Part shown: positions 47,047-57,640 of the stretch, piece by piece
How the letters are laid out: every line of letters starts with the position of its first letter
How positions within the stretch are numbered: position 1 is the stretch's first letter
From: Hofstenia miamia
Lineage: Eukaryota; Xenacoelomorpha; Acoela
Direction of reading: 5' to 3'
DNA length: 64,000 nucleotides
Assembly: GCA_004352715.1 (NCBI GenBank)
Contig: SCFE01000020.1
Location: 2,392,307 to 2,456,306 of the forward strand
The notes under the pieces: model-generated
Told to the model about the DNA's origin: nothing
The model's input: the letters and a program-made list of their open reading frames with translations, nothing else
Database searches by the model: none
Position numbers and translations under genes: made by a program

Positions 47047-48945
47047 TTGTACGCGCGTTTTAAGCTTGCATTTTGGTACCAAAACAGCGCTTTTATCGCG
47101 CGTTGTTTAAGCGAAAAGAAAGCCATATTTCAGCCAAAATACGCGCTTATTAAGCGAAAATTTGCTGCTTGGGAACCTACCTTGCGTAGATTTCCAAAGA
47201 GTGCTATAATTGCTTTAGCATGGAAATCACGAATTCCAGGAAAAGATTGGGAAATATCAAAATTTACTCCTCTTTGCTCCTTGCACTTTAAACCATTCGA
47301 TTTTATCACATACTCAACAGATAAGCGACAACGAATATTAAACTTTATTAAACGCCGACTAAAGCCAAGTGCAATTCCTTCAGTTTTTCCAACCTTGCCA
47401 GAGTACTTCAGGTGATATATAGAGTTTAATATCCAAACATCATTTATTGAAATATTCATGCTTCCAATTTTTTTATAAAACTCTTTCACCTGAAGTAAAA
47501 AAGAAGTTCCAGCAAGGAAACCACCCACTACTTCAACTAACCGGGTTGAACGAGATAATCTTAGGCAAGAAAAGCTATACAACTCGAGAAAGACAAGTTA
47601 TTAAATCTCTCTGATATCCTCAATCTATTGCCAAGTCTTCGCATTCCTTCACGATGCTTCTACAAGCATGACAGTGAAAATAAATTTCTACGCTTTATTT
47701 TCTTAAGGTGGAAACGTTTATTTTTTAAGTATACTTATACTGGTTCAGTGGCGCGTTTAGGAGGGGGGCAAGGCGGCGACCGCCGCCCCCTTTTTGGGGC
47801 CAACTGCGAACCCTTAAGAAAAATGTTCTTTTCCTCAAAATTGAAAATAGTTCACGGTAATTCAAGATGTTATCAATCGATTTGCTGCTAACAACAGACG
47901 ATTGCATTTTGAGTAAGCTTATTTCTGAATTTTTTAAATTAACCGATGCTGTTGCAGACTTTAATCATCTTGAAAAACTTTTTAATTTGGAGTATTCCTG
48001 CCCTATGAAATTGGCCTACAGACTAAACCGAACTTGCCTTAACCCTAATAATCTTCAACGGACTTCAATCGGCCATGCCTTGAGAATTATAGATGAATCA
48101 ACCATTAAAGGCTTAATTACCTATTCTGAACAGTTTCCTAAATGGAAATCAACTGGTTCTTGCTTAGAATTGATCTTAAATTATTGGAAAGTTGTTAATG
48201 TAAAGTCAACTACAAAATCGCGGCACTTAAGTTTCTAGTTTCAGAAGCTATACGCAATTCTACGCAGTGGCAAATAAATTTTCTCATAAATTTTTCACAG
48301 TACTTCTTGAATTGGAGCAAAAGTGGTCTGCAGTGTCCTCTTTCTCAAACTATGCTAGCTGTATCACATCCATCAAAAGCAATTGCAAATTTATCACAGT
48401 ATCTTCTGGTAAATAAAAAATTTGAGCTTGTGGTGACAGGTTATTTATCCTCAGATTGACTGGAGAGAAGATTCAGTTGGTGGAGAAGCCTTGGTGGTTC
48501 TAATTATATTATAGGAGTTAAGCAAAATTTAGATGCAAAGAGAAAGATCAAAACACTATCTTTGCTAAAAGATGATCATAATGATGGTATAGCGTTTTTA
48601 AAATCGCTTAGACTTTTAAAAAATGATGATGAAGAGTTTTTATGGTTATCATCTTTCCTAAAATTGCAAACATTGGAGAACTTAAATGTTGATGATCAAG
48701 CATCTATTTGGTATGTAGCTGATTGGGCTGGGCGGAAAGTTGCTGAACGATTTTCTTGTGCTGATTGCCAAAAACATTTAGTGGGATCTATGATCATTTC
48801 ACAACCAGCGGATAATGTCTTGAATATGTTCTCAAGATTTGACAGAGGTGGTCTTGCTCAGCCTACGGATTTTTCTTACAAGATAGCAGTTTTGGTGTAT
48901 TTATATTTTTATCAGTTTCACATTCAGGTCAATTCCAATTGCTAA
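47047..48945 (+). pseudogene. P-element/THAP9-like transposase, first assembled copy
   Basis: The N-terminal part (47170-47412) reads TLRRFPKSAIIALAWKSRI, then DWEISKFTPLCSLHFKPFDF and LKPSAIPSVFPTLPEYF. That is a THAP zinc-finger without its first Cys pair. It ends at a GT donor. A second piece has EVPARKPPTTST and later RVERDNLRQEKL (47500-47600). A MITE end lies at 47746. The catalytic-region remnants follow: CPMKLAYRLNRTCLNPNNLQ (48000), WKVVNVKSTTKSRHL, AVSHPSKAIANLSQYLL, LERRFSWWRSLGGSNYII and RKIKTLSLLKDDHNDGIAF, then a Cys-containing C-terminus to 48945. A TGA replaces the Arg codon before LERRF. Several frameshifts, so inactive. Confidence 0.78.
47746..47870 (+). mobile_element. MITE end, CAGTGGCGCG family, inside the P-element relic
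   Basis: CAGTGGCGCGTTTAGGAGGG starts at 47746. It is followed by CAACTGCGAACCCTTAAGAA, similar to the inverted right half of the 4028-4286 MITE. The other end was not found; it may be truncated within the P-element sequence. Confidence 0.6.
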
Positions 48946-49328
48946 ACTTTCTTTTTAACTAGATGTCTTATAATTCTGTCTAATAATTTCACATTTTGTT
49001 AGTTACAGAATGTAAAATACATTTTAAATTAGAAATGTAATGTATTCAATAGGCAAATTATTATGGAATTGAACTTTAAGATGAAATTAAACGTCGTTTT
49101 CTAAAATGTAAAAACCATCGCCACGTTTTTTGTTCAGCAGTCAATCACAAAATTTGCATCTCATAAGAAGCTGTAATACTTGATCTGGAATGTCTGCAAA
49201 AGCATGAGTTTATAAAGCCATTTGTACATAAGGTTAATTATAATTTTCAAGCATCTATTTGGTATGTAGCTGATTGGGCTGGGCGGAAAGTTGCTGAACG
49301 ATTTTCTTGTGCTGATTGCCAAAAACAN

Positions 49329-50206
49329 ATCGGCCATGCCTTGAGAATTATAGATGAATCAACCATTAAAGGCTTAATTACCTATTCTGAACAGTTTCCT
49401 AAATGGAAATCAACTGGTTCTTGCTTAGAATTGATCTTAAATTATTGGAAAGTTGTTAATGTAAAGTCAACTACAAAATCGCGGCACTTAAAGTATTCAG
49501 AAGCTATACGCAATTCTACGCAGTGGCAAATAAATTTTCTCATAAATTTTTCACAGTACTTCTTGAATTGAATTGGAGCAAAAGTGGTCTGCAGTGTCCT
49601 CTTTCTCAAACTATGCTAGCTGTATCACATCCATCAAAAGCAATTGCAAATTTATCACAGTATCTTCTGGTAAATAAAAAATTTGAGCTTGTGGTGACAG
49701 GTTATTTATCCTCAGATTGACTGGAGAGAAGATTCAGTTGGTGGAGAAGCCTTGGTGGTTCTAATTATATTATAGAAGCAAAGCAAAATTTAGATGCAAA
49801 GAGAAAGATCAAAACACTATCTTTGCTAAAAGATGATCATAATGATGGTATAGCGTTTTTAAAATCGCTTAGACTTTTAAAAAATGATGATGAAGAGTTT
49901 TTATGGTTATCATCTTTCCTAAAATTGCAAACATTGGAGAACTTAAATGTTGATGATCAAGCATCTATTTGGTATGTAGCTGATTGGGCTGGGCGGAAAG
50001 TTGCTGAACGATTTTCTTGTGCTGATTGCCAAAAACATTTAGTGGGATCTATGATCATTTCACAACCAGCGGATAATGTCTTGAATATGTTCTCAAGATT
50101 TGACAGAGGTGGTCTTGCTCAGCCTACGGATTTTTCTTACAAGATAGCAGTTTTGGTGTATTTATATTTTTATCAGTTTCACATTCAGGTCAATTCCAAT
50201 TGCTAA
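49329..50206 (+). pseudogene. Second assembled copy of the P-element transposase 3' half
   Basis: From ATCGGCCATGCCTTGAGAAT (49329) this repeats 48068-48945. The same TGA stop is present. Local differences are clustered: CTTAAGTTTCTAGTTTCAG versus CTTAAAGTATTCAG, an extra ATTGA after TTCTTGA, and ATAGGAGTTAAGC versus ATAGAAGCAAAGC. Everything else looks identical. The join at 49328 is a single N, preceded by a copy of 48704-48775. Two alleles placed in tandem is the simplest reading. Confidence 0.75.
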
Positions 50207-50319
50207 ACTTTCTTTTTAACTAGATGTCTTATAATTCTGTCTAATAATTTCACATTTTGTTAGTTACAGAATGTAAAATACATTTTAAATTAGAAATGTA
50301 ATGTATTCAATAGGCAAAT

Positions 50320-50690
50320 NNNNNNNNNNNNNNNNNNNNNNNNNNNNNNNNNNNNNNNNNNNNNNNNNNNNNNNNNNNNNNNNNNNNNNNNNNNNNNNNN
50401 NNNNNNNNNNNNNNNNNNNNNNNNNNNNNNNNNNNNNNNNNNNNNNNNNNNNNNNNNNNTTAGAAATGTAATGTATTCAATAGGCAAATTATTATGGAAT
50501 TGAACTTTAAGATGAAATTAAACGTCGTTTTCTAAAATGTAAAAACCATCGCCACGTTTTTTGTTCAGCAGTCAATCACAAAATTTGCATCTCATAAGAA
50601 GCTGTAATACTTGATCTGGAATGTCTGCAAAAGCATGAGTTTATAAAGCCATTTGTACATAAGGTTAATTATAATTTGGTTACCTCATAT
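50320..50690. other. 140-N gap and duplicated gap edge
   Basis: Ns at 50320-50459. The sequence after the gap repeats both the sequence just before it (TAGAAATGTAATGTATTCAA) and 49010-49240. Confidence 0.85.
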
Positions 50691-51636
50691 ATACAGTGTA
50701 TCATGTTTTTAATAGCAAATTAATATTGATTTTCTATACGAATAGTTCCAATATGTGCAAATCTATTACGAGATAACCAAATGTGCTTTTAAAGTTATTC
50801 AATTGCATCATTAAAAACTTTGTAGGTGAGGCGTCTTTTCCTCCAAAATCAAGCTCTGCAAACTACGGAAGTTAAGATCTAGATAAAATTGACTTATAAA
50901 TTTGTTTTATGATTTTATTTTGGTTTTTATATGCTCAATATATTATACTACATGAATGAATTAAATTTGTAACCACTGTTTTGAAAATCATTAATGTTAC
51001 TAGAAACCACACGTTCGCATCCAGGTTATACATAAATGTAAACATCGCAGAGATCCATGGTAATGGTCACATGTGGTGTGAACAATTTTCAAAGTCTTTA
51101 TAAGTAATTCACATGACAAAGCATTACTCAGAACTGCACCTGAACTCAGGAAATGTTTTCAATGTTAGAATGCATAAGCAAAATTGACATATTCCCTTAT
51201 AACGTTATTATTGCAGTGAATTCATACAGCAAATCTTATTGGAATATTTCATCATTCGTTTCACAAGCTCTTTATTTTTTCTATTTGTGAAGATAAATTA
51301 GAGTAACATTGTGAAAACATGTGGTTGATATTGCAAATGCAACAAAGAAACGGATTTTAACATATCTGATGTGGAAAAACGGAACCAAACCATGATATCC
51401 TTTAAGAAGGTAAACTAACTGAAAAAAATCAGGAATAGACTCTGTGAACTGGCTTGGCTGGGTTTTCCTCAAAAAATTTTGGTTCCAATGACAACACTGA
51501 CGGGGTCAATTGCAGTATTCTGCATTATTAACAACAGCTTTTGCAGATACTCTGCTCGACACGGACTTGAAAAGCCAATACTGGTTCCCTCTGTTTAGCA
51601 AAAAAGTAAATTAAAAATAAAAATGCAAAAACTTAC
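50691..51636. other. Intron of right receptor gene, no gene recognised
   Basis: AT-rich with no long frame. Part of it (51000-51060, ...CCACACGTTCGCATCCAGGT...) is an inverted, diverged relative of 40280-40345. Confidence 0.4.
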
Positions 51637-51678
51637 CAATGAATCCGGCATCGGTTCATAGCCGCTATTATTAGGAAT
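51637..51678 (-). CDS. Right receptor gene: short cytoplasmic exon with YEPM
   Basis: A 42-nt minus-strand exon, acceptor ctttttattttag, donor gtaagt, phase 0 to 0, reading IPNNSGYEPMPDSL. YEPM is a YxxM motif, the type bound by the SH2 domains of the PI3-kinase regulatory subunit. It corresponds to the 3' part of the left gene's 8030-8095 exon (YEPFPIAV). The splice sites are strong and the phase is right for the polyproline exon. The following intron (to 38807/37228) is about 13-14 kb and holds the P-element and tnp2-like relics. Confidence 0.68.
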
Positions 51679-53614
51679 CTAAAATAAAAAGTTACAATTT
51701 TAAATATATTTTAAGGCGATTTTTTTGCACTTGTTACATTTTTTTGAAATAGGAGTAGTAGTGACAGGCTCACAACCACCATTAATACAAAAAAATTAGT
51801 ATTAAAGCATGAATTTTTTGTATTTTTGTGCAATAAAATATATATTTTAATTCTTGGACTGCTAAATTCGATTATGATGGAATAAGATTTTTTGCATTTC
51901 ATGCTTTATTCGACTGTTGGCCACGTGAAGAAAAGTAAATGTGCAAGTTTGCATTGTTATTCCACGTAAAACCAAAACAATACTCATTAGTGATGACATG
52001 CAGGCCATGCTGACAAAATTCAATGTAAACTAAACAGACTTTGAAACTGAAAGATTGATTGATGAGCCTTTTCTAATGTAACGCATGTTCAAAGTAGTGG
52101 GCGCCAGATAAATCTTATAACAGAAAACGTTCCAACAAAATTAAAGAAATAAAGGATTAGTCTTTTATTCACGAGATTCCAGCACTTGAAAGTTTAGCAC
52201 CGTAAGTATGTTTTCAACAAGTGTTTCCTAAAGAGATTTACCCACTTGTGGCTACTCAAACAACAGCAATTGAAAATGTAAACCCTTTTACAAGAAAATT
52301 TACATAGCTATGACTGAACCACCTGGGTTTACATTAATTTTTTTCAAGAGACTGTTATAAGTTAATTAAATCTTGCTTGCATTTAGTTGATAATTATAAA
52401 AATTTAGGTGAGACAACAAAATGGAAAGCAAAAATTGTAAGAGACGTATACCAGTATTTATGTATAAAACAGAAGTAAGTGTAGATGAGAACATGTTAAA
52501 ATTTTAAGACAGATTGTATTTCAAACAGTGTATGCTCCATAAACCTTCCTGTAAATGGCGTGTGAAAGTTTGGTTCTTTGTCATTCAAAAAAGGATATTT
52601 AATGTATAAACAGAGAAGCGCAACATGGATGTAAAGGTTTAGGCTCCAAAGTTATTCTCACACTAATGGAAAACTTTTTACATGAAGTCAATATCGTTTA
52701 CATAAACAACTTACTCCCAATGGTTCCTATATTTACAGAGAGGAAAAGATACTGGAGTTGTGTTACTGTTAGTGATTGCAAGGGGCTGCCAACTTACTTA
52801 AGAAGAATATAATTAAGAAGTCATTATATGAGAAATTCTGTTTGCAAATTGAGCAATGATAAGATTGCTAAGACATACAAGAGTATGAAAACAATATTAA
52901 AAACAAACGCGTGAAAATGGATATATATATATTTCCTTTCTGAATATTAGCAATATATGTGTCAACATAACTAGTCATGGTTTATTGGTTTATCAATGTA
53001 AACCAAAGCAAATTAGTACACTTGAGCATATCTCATAGTTCTGAGCATATCACCAAAAATTCTGCATACCGCAATTGTCGCCTTGCCGTCTGTTCTAATA
53101 ATTTGGCCATTGCTGCAATGAAGTATAAGTTTAATTACCAAATGAATACAATTTAAAATTGACAAACAGACAGCAAAAGCTTAATAAATATATTTTCCGT
53201 GATCTCACTTGTGACAACTGTTCCAAGAATAAAAACAATGCTTCATTTGCAATAACGGTTTCAAAAACAAATCTATGTTTTCATTAATATCAAAATGAAT
53301 GCAAGCGCATTCTAGCATGCCAATTTATCACATTATGGCTCGTTCTTGAGCCGACATTTACTGCTAATGTCAAGAGTTCTGGAGAAAAATAGGTCATCAA
53401 TATGATCAAGGAGATTTACTTGACAACCGATTTGTAGCAATAATCTATATTATATTATCTAGAATTACATAGCTATTTTGGAAAGAGTTTGTTAGAATTA
53501 ATTGATTAGTGACAATATATGTATATTTATGGAGTTTTTAAGTGAAATAGCAATTTCCGACATTCACTGAAATTTTAGGGATTTTACGAAATTCCTAATT
53601 ACACAATCTTACTG

Positions 53615-53640
<26 letters not shown>
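51679..53640. other. Intron of right receptor gene, no gene recognised
   Basis: AT-rich, scattered short frames only. Confidence 0.4.
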
Positions 53641-53647
<7 letters not shown>

Positions 53648-53648
53648 N

Positions 53649-53690
53649 CCCCACCTGACCCACTGCTCGACTGGCCATGTATGCTGGTAA
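53649..53690 (-). CDS. Right receptor gene: possible short tail exon beside a gap
   Basis: After a strong acceptor (attttttttcag, minus strand) the sequence reads LPAYMASRAVGQ in phase 0, then GTGGGG at a single N and a TA tract. It could match the left gene's candidate VPTPPS exon. The donor is compromised by the N join, so the exon end cannot be defined. Confidence 0.3.
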
Positions 53691-53771
53691 CTGAAAAAAA
53701 TAAAAAACCAACTATATGCATTATTATTTCATGGATTTTGCAATGCACACGCAAAATATATGAGGGTTGAC

Positions 53772-54130
53772 AATTTGATTGCTTCAATTAAGGCTGCTAT
53801 CATAAAAAATCAAAGTTGTTCAATATTTGACAGCGTTGAAATTCCATCATATGATATTATTACTCCCACTCTTGATCTTGGAAATGATACCTGTGAAATA
53901 ATCGGCTAAATCAAGTCACGATTAGAACACACCGGTTTCATTGCTATAATGGAAGAGAAGGGGATAGACATTTAATCGGAATTGTATGCCAAGTTACGAA
54001 AGGGTCAAGCAACATCGGCTGCAATTGAAAGATGTTTTTCTATATTGAGAAAACTCTTAGTCTATGACAGAGATTTTAACCACAATAATATATGGAAATG
54101 TATATGCTGTTATTATAATTTAATGAATAG
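53772..54130 (+). pseudogene. hAT transposase C-terminal fragment
   Basis: One plus-strand frame reads LIASIKAAIIKNQ, EIPSYDIITPTLDLGNDTC, a stop, a second piece RLEHTGFIAIMEEKG, another stop, then YAKLRKGQATSAAIERCFSI and LLVYDRDFNHNNIW. The last part is the hAT C-terminal dimerisation block (xxSAxxERxFSxxxxL...R..L). Two in-frame stops make it dead. It lies in the intron between the transmembrane and tail exons of the right receptor gene, on the opposite strand, and runs into a (TA)n tract and gap. Confidence 0.68.
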
Positions 54131-54133
54131 TTG

Positions 54134-54137
<4 letters not shown>

Positions 54138-54175
<38 letters not shown>

Positions 54176-54390
54176 ACNNNNNNNNNNNNNNNNNNNNNNN
54201 NNNNNNNNNNNNNNNNNNNNNNNNNNNNNNNNNNNNNNNNNNNNNNNNNNNNNNNNNNNNNNNNNNNNNNNNNNNNNNNNNNNNNNNNNNNNNNNNNNNN
54301 NNNNNNNNNNNNNNNNNNNNNNNNNNNNNNNNNNNNNNNNNNNNNNNNNNNNNNNNNNNNNNNNNNNNNNNNNNNNNNATATATATATAT
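54138..54390. repeat. TA microsatellite with 201-N gap
   Basis: (TA)n on both sides of Ns at 54178-54378. Confidence 0.9.
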
Positions 54391-55004
54391 ATTTCACATA
54401 ACCGATTTGCGGATAATAAAATATTTGTATAAATAGCATTAGTTGCAAACAATTTCACTTGTTAGCTTAGTGAGATTAGAGTTAAAACGAAAATAATATC
54501 AACATAGTGTTTGGCGTATAATCAAATAATGGAATTGTATTTATACTAGTATTTGCAATGTGAACTCGAAATTGTTGCATAGTATCAAAATCCAGATATA
54601 TTTAATATCTATTCTAATAATCTTAATTTACAATTCACAGTACAGTTAAATAGACATTTATTAGTGTATCTCTAACATGGACCCTAAATATTTATTCAAC
54701 TGTTGAACTGTAAATTATGAAAAAGCATAACTGAAATGTGCAAATTTCAACAATGTGGTTCAACGCTTTCTCGCATTTCACATGAAAGGTCAATTCTAAG
54801 AATCCCACATTTTGTCATACACCAAGTTTATTTGTCATTAGTGCAGTTCGTTTACTATTACGCGGAGGTACATAGCGTACTATAATTATCATAAATATAT
54901 ACACTTTCCATTTTTAATTCTACTGCAAGAGATACATAACTGAAAATTGAGAAATCAGCATCGGTCCGCTTATAATTTTATTATTGAAATTTTAGAAAAC
55001 TCAC
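54391..55004. other. Intron of right receptor gene, nothing recognised
   Basis: AT-rich sequence without coding signal. Confidence 0.4.
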
Positions 55005-55180
55005 TGGAGGAGACTGTGGAACAGAATTGGTCCTTGGAAAAGTCTTACGAATCAATTTGGAAAGGGATGGTCCATACTTGAATACTGCCACAATCACCAC
55101 ACCAGCAAAAATACTACAACAAAGACTAACAGCAACCCACCAACCCACGGTAGAGTAAAAACTAGTAACAGCTTGACAAT
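55005..55180 (-). CDS. Right receptor gene: transmembrane and juxtamembrane exon
   Basis: A 176-nt minus-strand exon, acceptor tttgttttttag, donor gtgagt. It needs one base before it (Asp if G) and ends in phase 0. It starts (D)CQAVTSFYSTVGWW, then a hydrophobic helix (VAVSLCCSIFAGVVIVAVF). The juxtamembrane part reads KYGPSLSKLIRKTFPRTN, then SVPQSPP. Positive charges after the helix set the C-terminal part in the cytosol. It matches the left gene's exon 4713-4885 in phases, Cys position and the VFKxxPSxSK / VPQSxP pattern. The transmembrane helix itself has diverged much more than the flanks. Confidence 0.8.
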
Positions 55181-56229
55181 CTAAAAAACAAACAAAATAA
55201 ATAAAACGTAATAAAAACAGTACGCTCCACCAAAAACAGTTTCAATTTTAAGGTTGCATACAAAGAAATTAACATGGCAAGTGAATAATCGGATCGGACG
55301 TCAAAATGCACTGTTTGAAAACTAAACATTTTTAGTTCACCATAATATGGGGAAGATTTTAAAAGGAGGTTATCTTTTTAATCATTTTTGAATATTACAC
55401 TGAATTAGAAGGTATCTGGGTGAATATAAATATTTTATATTTTTGTTTTCATGGTGCTCTTATTATCACCGATAAACGTATTTCCTTTGAGCAAATCTGC
55501 TAACTGTGAATCCAAATCTGTAGTACGTTGCTGTAATTATGTACAAAGATTCCATAATTTTCTGTGGACAGTGAAAAGCTTACACAAGGTATTGTCAAAT
55601 GCTTGAAGAAGACTGGATGATGGCATGTGGATGAAGCGATGCAAATAACAGAATTGGAAAAACACCTCAGTCTATCGCAGCAAGAAGAAATGGTATTCCC
55701 AAATTTAAGTTCACTTTATTACTTAAATTAGTATGAAATGCTCAGCAATGCACTTTTTCTATACCTAAATGAATTTTGTTCGCACTCAAAATTCGTAAAC
55801 TCAGTGGTAGAAAATATCATCCCTAAAATCAACACTTTTTTTAACGTCAAATTGCCAAATAAGATCAAATTCTCCTAATAAAAATTGAATTTCTCAAATG
55901 AGCATTTCAATTCACAATTATTAGTGCATTGATGTTTTATACATACAACACTAGTTTTTAAGAATATTTAACATAAATGTAAACGTCTATTGATCACAGA
56001 TATCGAAAGAGTGCACTGGGCCTAATCGCGATGCAAGCGCCAGCGCAAACGTGGGCGCTAAAGTACATTATTCTAATCGTTATACTCACACATTGTCTTT
56101 TTCAGTGCGCACTAAAGCCCACAGACAGATACGTCTGGGGCGTTGTGGTTTGCTATTTTGATAATTGCTCAGGACATGTGCTTTTTTCAAAGCAATGTGG
56201 TCGCCTTATGGATACACAAGTCAAACCCC
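55181..56229. other. Intron of right receptor gene; small GC-richer patch
   Basis: 56000-56145 has several GCGC/GCGCTAAAG-type words and may be the start of the transposon relic that follows. No exon was identified, although phases require one (3n+1) between 59550 and 55180. Confidence 0.4.
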
Positions 56230-56690
56230 CTTTGCAAGCAGAACTCGTATAACGAAGAGATGATGAACAATTCGAATTACTTTCCTCTACAACATCTATG
56301 TATTCTGATACAGAGCAAAGACAAACACTCTTATTTGAAAAGGAAAACAAAATTTCCTCGTCATGTGCCATTGAATTCAACAATATCGAGAATTTAAAAG
56401 TAAATGCTTGAAAAGAAATATTACATGCATATAACGTTGAAAAAATTAACCGATGCTATAAATTATGAACATAGCCTGAATTTGCAGCCTTCTCAAGTAG
56501 TAAACAAATTGAAAGCTCTAACAAGTGTATACAAAAAAAGACTTCTGAATCAAAGAAAAACAGGTTAGGACGCCCTGAAACCTGACAGTGGTTTGATCAG
56601 ATGGACACTCAATTAAGAGATCGACCAAATATCGCTACATACAGTAGGGAGAAAATTAATTGCAACAAGCGATTTATTCTGCTTAGCTGT
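56230..56690 (+). pseudogene. Myb/SANT-like DNA-binding protein relic
   Basis: In broken plus-strand frames: an acidic, Ser-rich part (SSTTSMYSDTEQRQTLLFEK), then LQPSQVVNKLKALTSVYKKR, LLNQRKTG, and after a frameshift RPET*QWFDQMDTQLRDRPN. The order (basic helix, K-T-G, W-x-x-F-D-x-M-D, R-P) resembles Myb/SANT- or MADF-like proteins carried by Harbinger-type transposons. The first Trp codon is a TGA. Assignment is by pattern only. Confidence 0.45.
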
Positions 56691-57229
56691 GTCTCGTAGT
56701 GTGTATACCGTACATGCATAATGTATGTAGCCGTTAATTCTGACTGCAAATACATCTAACCAATTATAATGTTGACCAATGAAAAAATTGATGTTAACAT
56801 ATATATATTTCGCGATATAGCAATTTGTGATATTATAATTATACCTTCATTGTGTCATGGATACGTCTTCTGCTGTTCGCGCTCAAATTATTGCGCTCAT
56901 TCAACACACCAGCATGACGGTGCGGATATTGCTGCGCGACTTCACACCAGTTATACCAGTTATATAGACGCAAACATTATGATCACTGAATGATTCAAAG
57001 ATAAAACTTCGATATTTATTAGAACTATCAGTTAAAAATAGTCAAGTAGATTGGAATGCCTAGTCGAAATGGTATTATTAACTAGTTTTAAATCGAAAAT
57101 ATTGCAAATGCGATCAATCGTTGCGCATTCAGTATAATTGAAGTAATTAATATTGAAATACCTGAAGATGTTAAAAAATTTATTCTCCAGAATAGCACTG
57201 TCTATTTCATCGGTTTTGTGATTGCAAAT
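56691..57229. other. AT-rich sequence, nothing recognised
   Basis: The open frame 56769-56993 has no recognisable domain. Confidence 0.35.
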
Positions 57230-57640
57230 TCAGATGAAAAATTCGTTTGGATTATAGCAAACATTTAGTAATTCATTACTACATGAGTTCGATACTTGTT
57301 TAATTTCAATCCATAGTATCTCAAAAAACTGATGATCCGATTCTAAGTCTTCTCTGCGTTTTGCGTTTAGGAATTTTGGAATTAAGATAATCAAACCACC
57401 ACCTCTTTTTGATCTATTTTTGAAGAGTAAGTTAAAATAATTGCAATCTGGATTATATAGAGCTTCTATGTTATCAGAGTCATTTAACCAGGTTTCCGTA
57501 ATTAGATATATTGCATTATTTCCTACTAAATTTACAAGATTTAGAAATTCTGTGCGGTGTGCACTTAAACTTCTAGCATTTAGGTAGAAAAATTTTAGAT
57601 TTTGATTGTAGTTAGCTAATTTCTTAATTTTAATAACCTA
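57230..57640 (-). pseudogene. LINE endonuclease (APE-type) N-terminal fragment
   Basis: Minus-strand frame without an ATG: LKFFYLNARSLSAHRTEFLN, then NNAIYLITETWLNDSDNIEA, then SKRGGGLIILIPK and LESDHQFFEILWIEI. NARSL, ITETWL and the RGGG-L-I block are the first boxes of APE endonucleases in jockey/CR1/L2-type LINEs (the Glu of TETWL is catalytic). It stops at 57230 and lacks the later catalytic His/Asp region. It may belong to the same kind of LINE as 13240-13935, but is a separate piece. It lies in the right receptor's intron in the same orientation. Confidence 0.72.
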
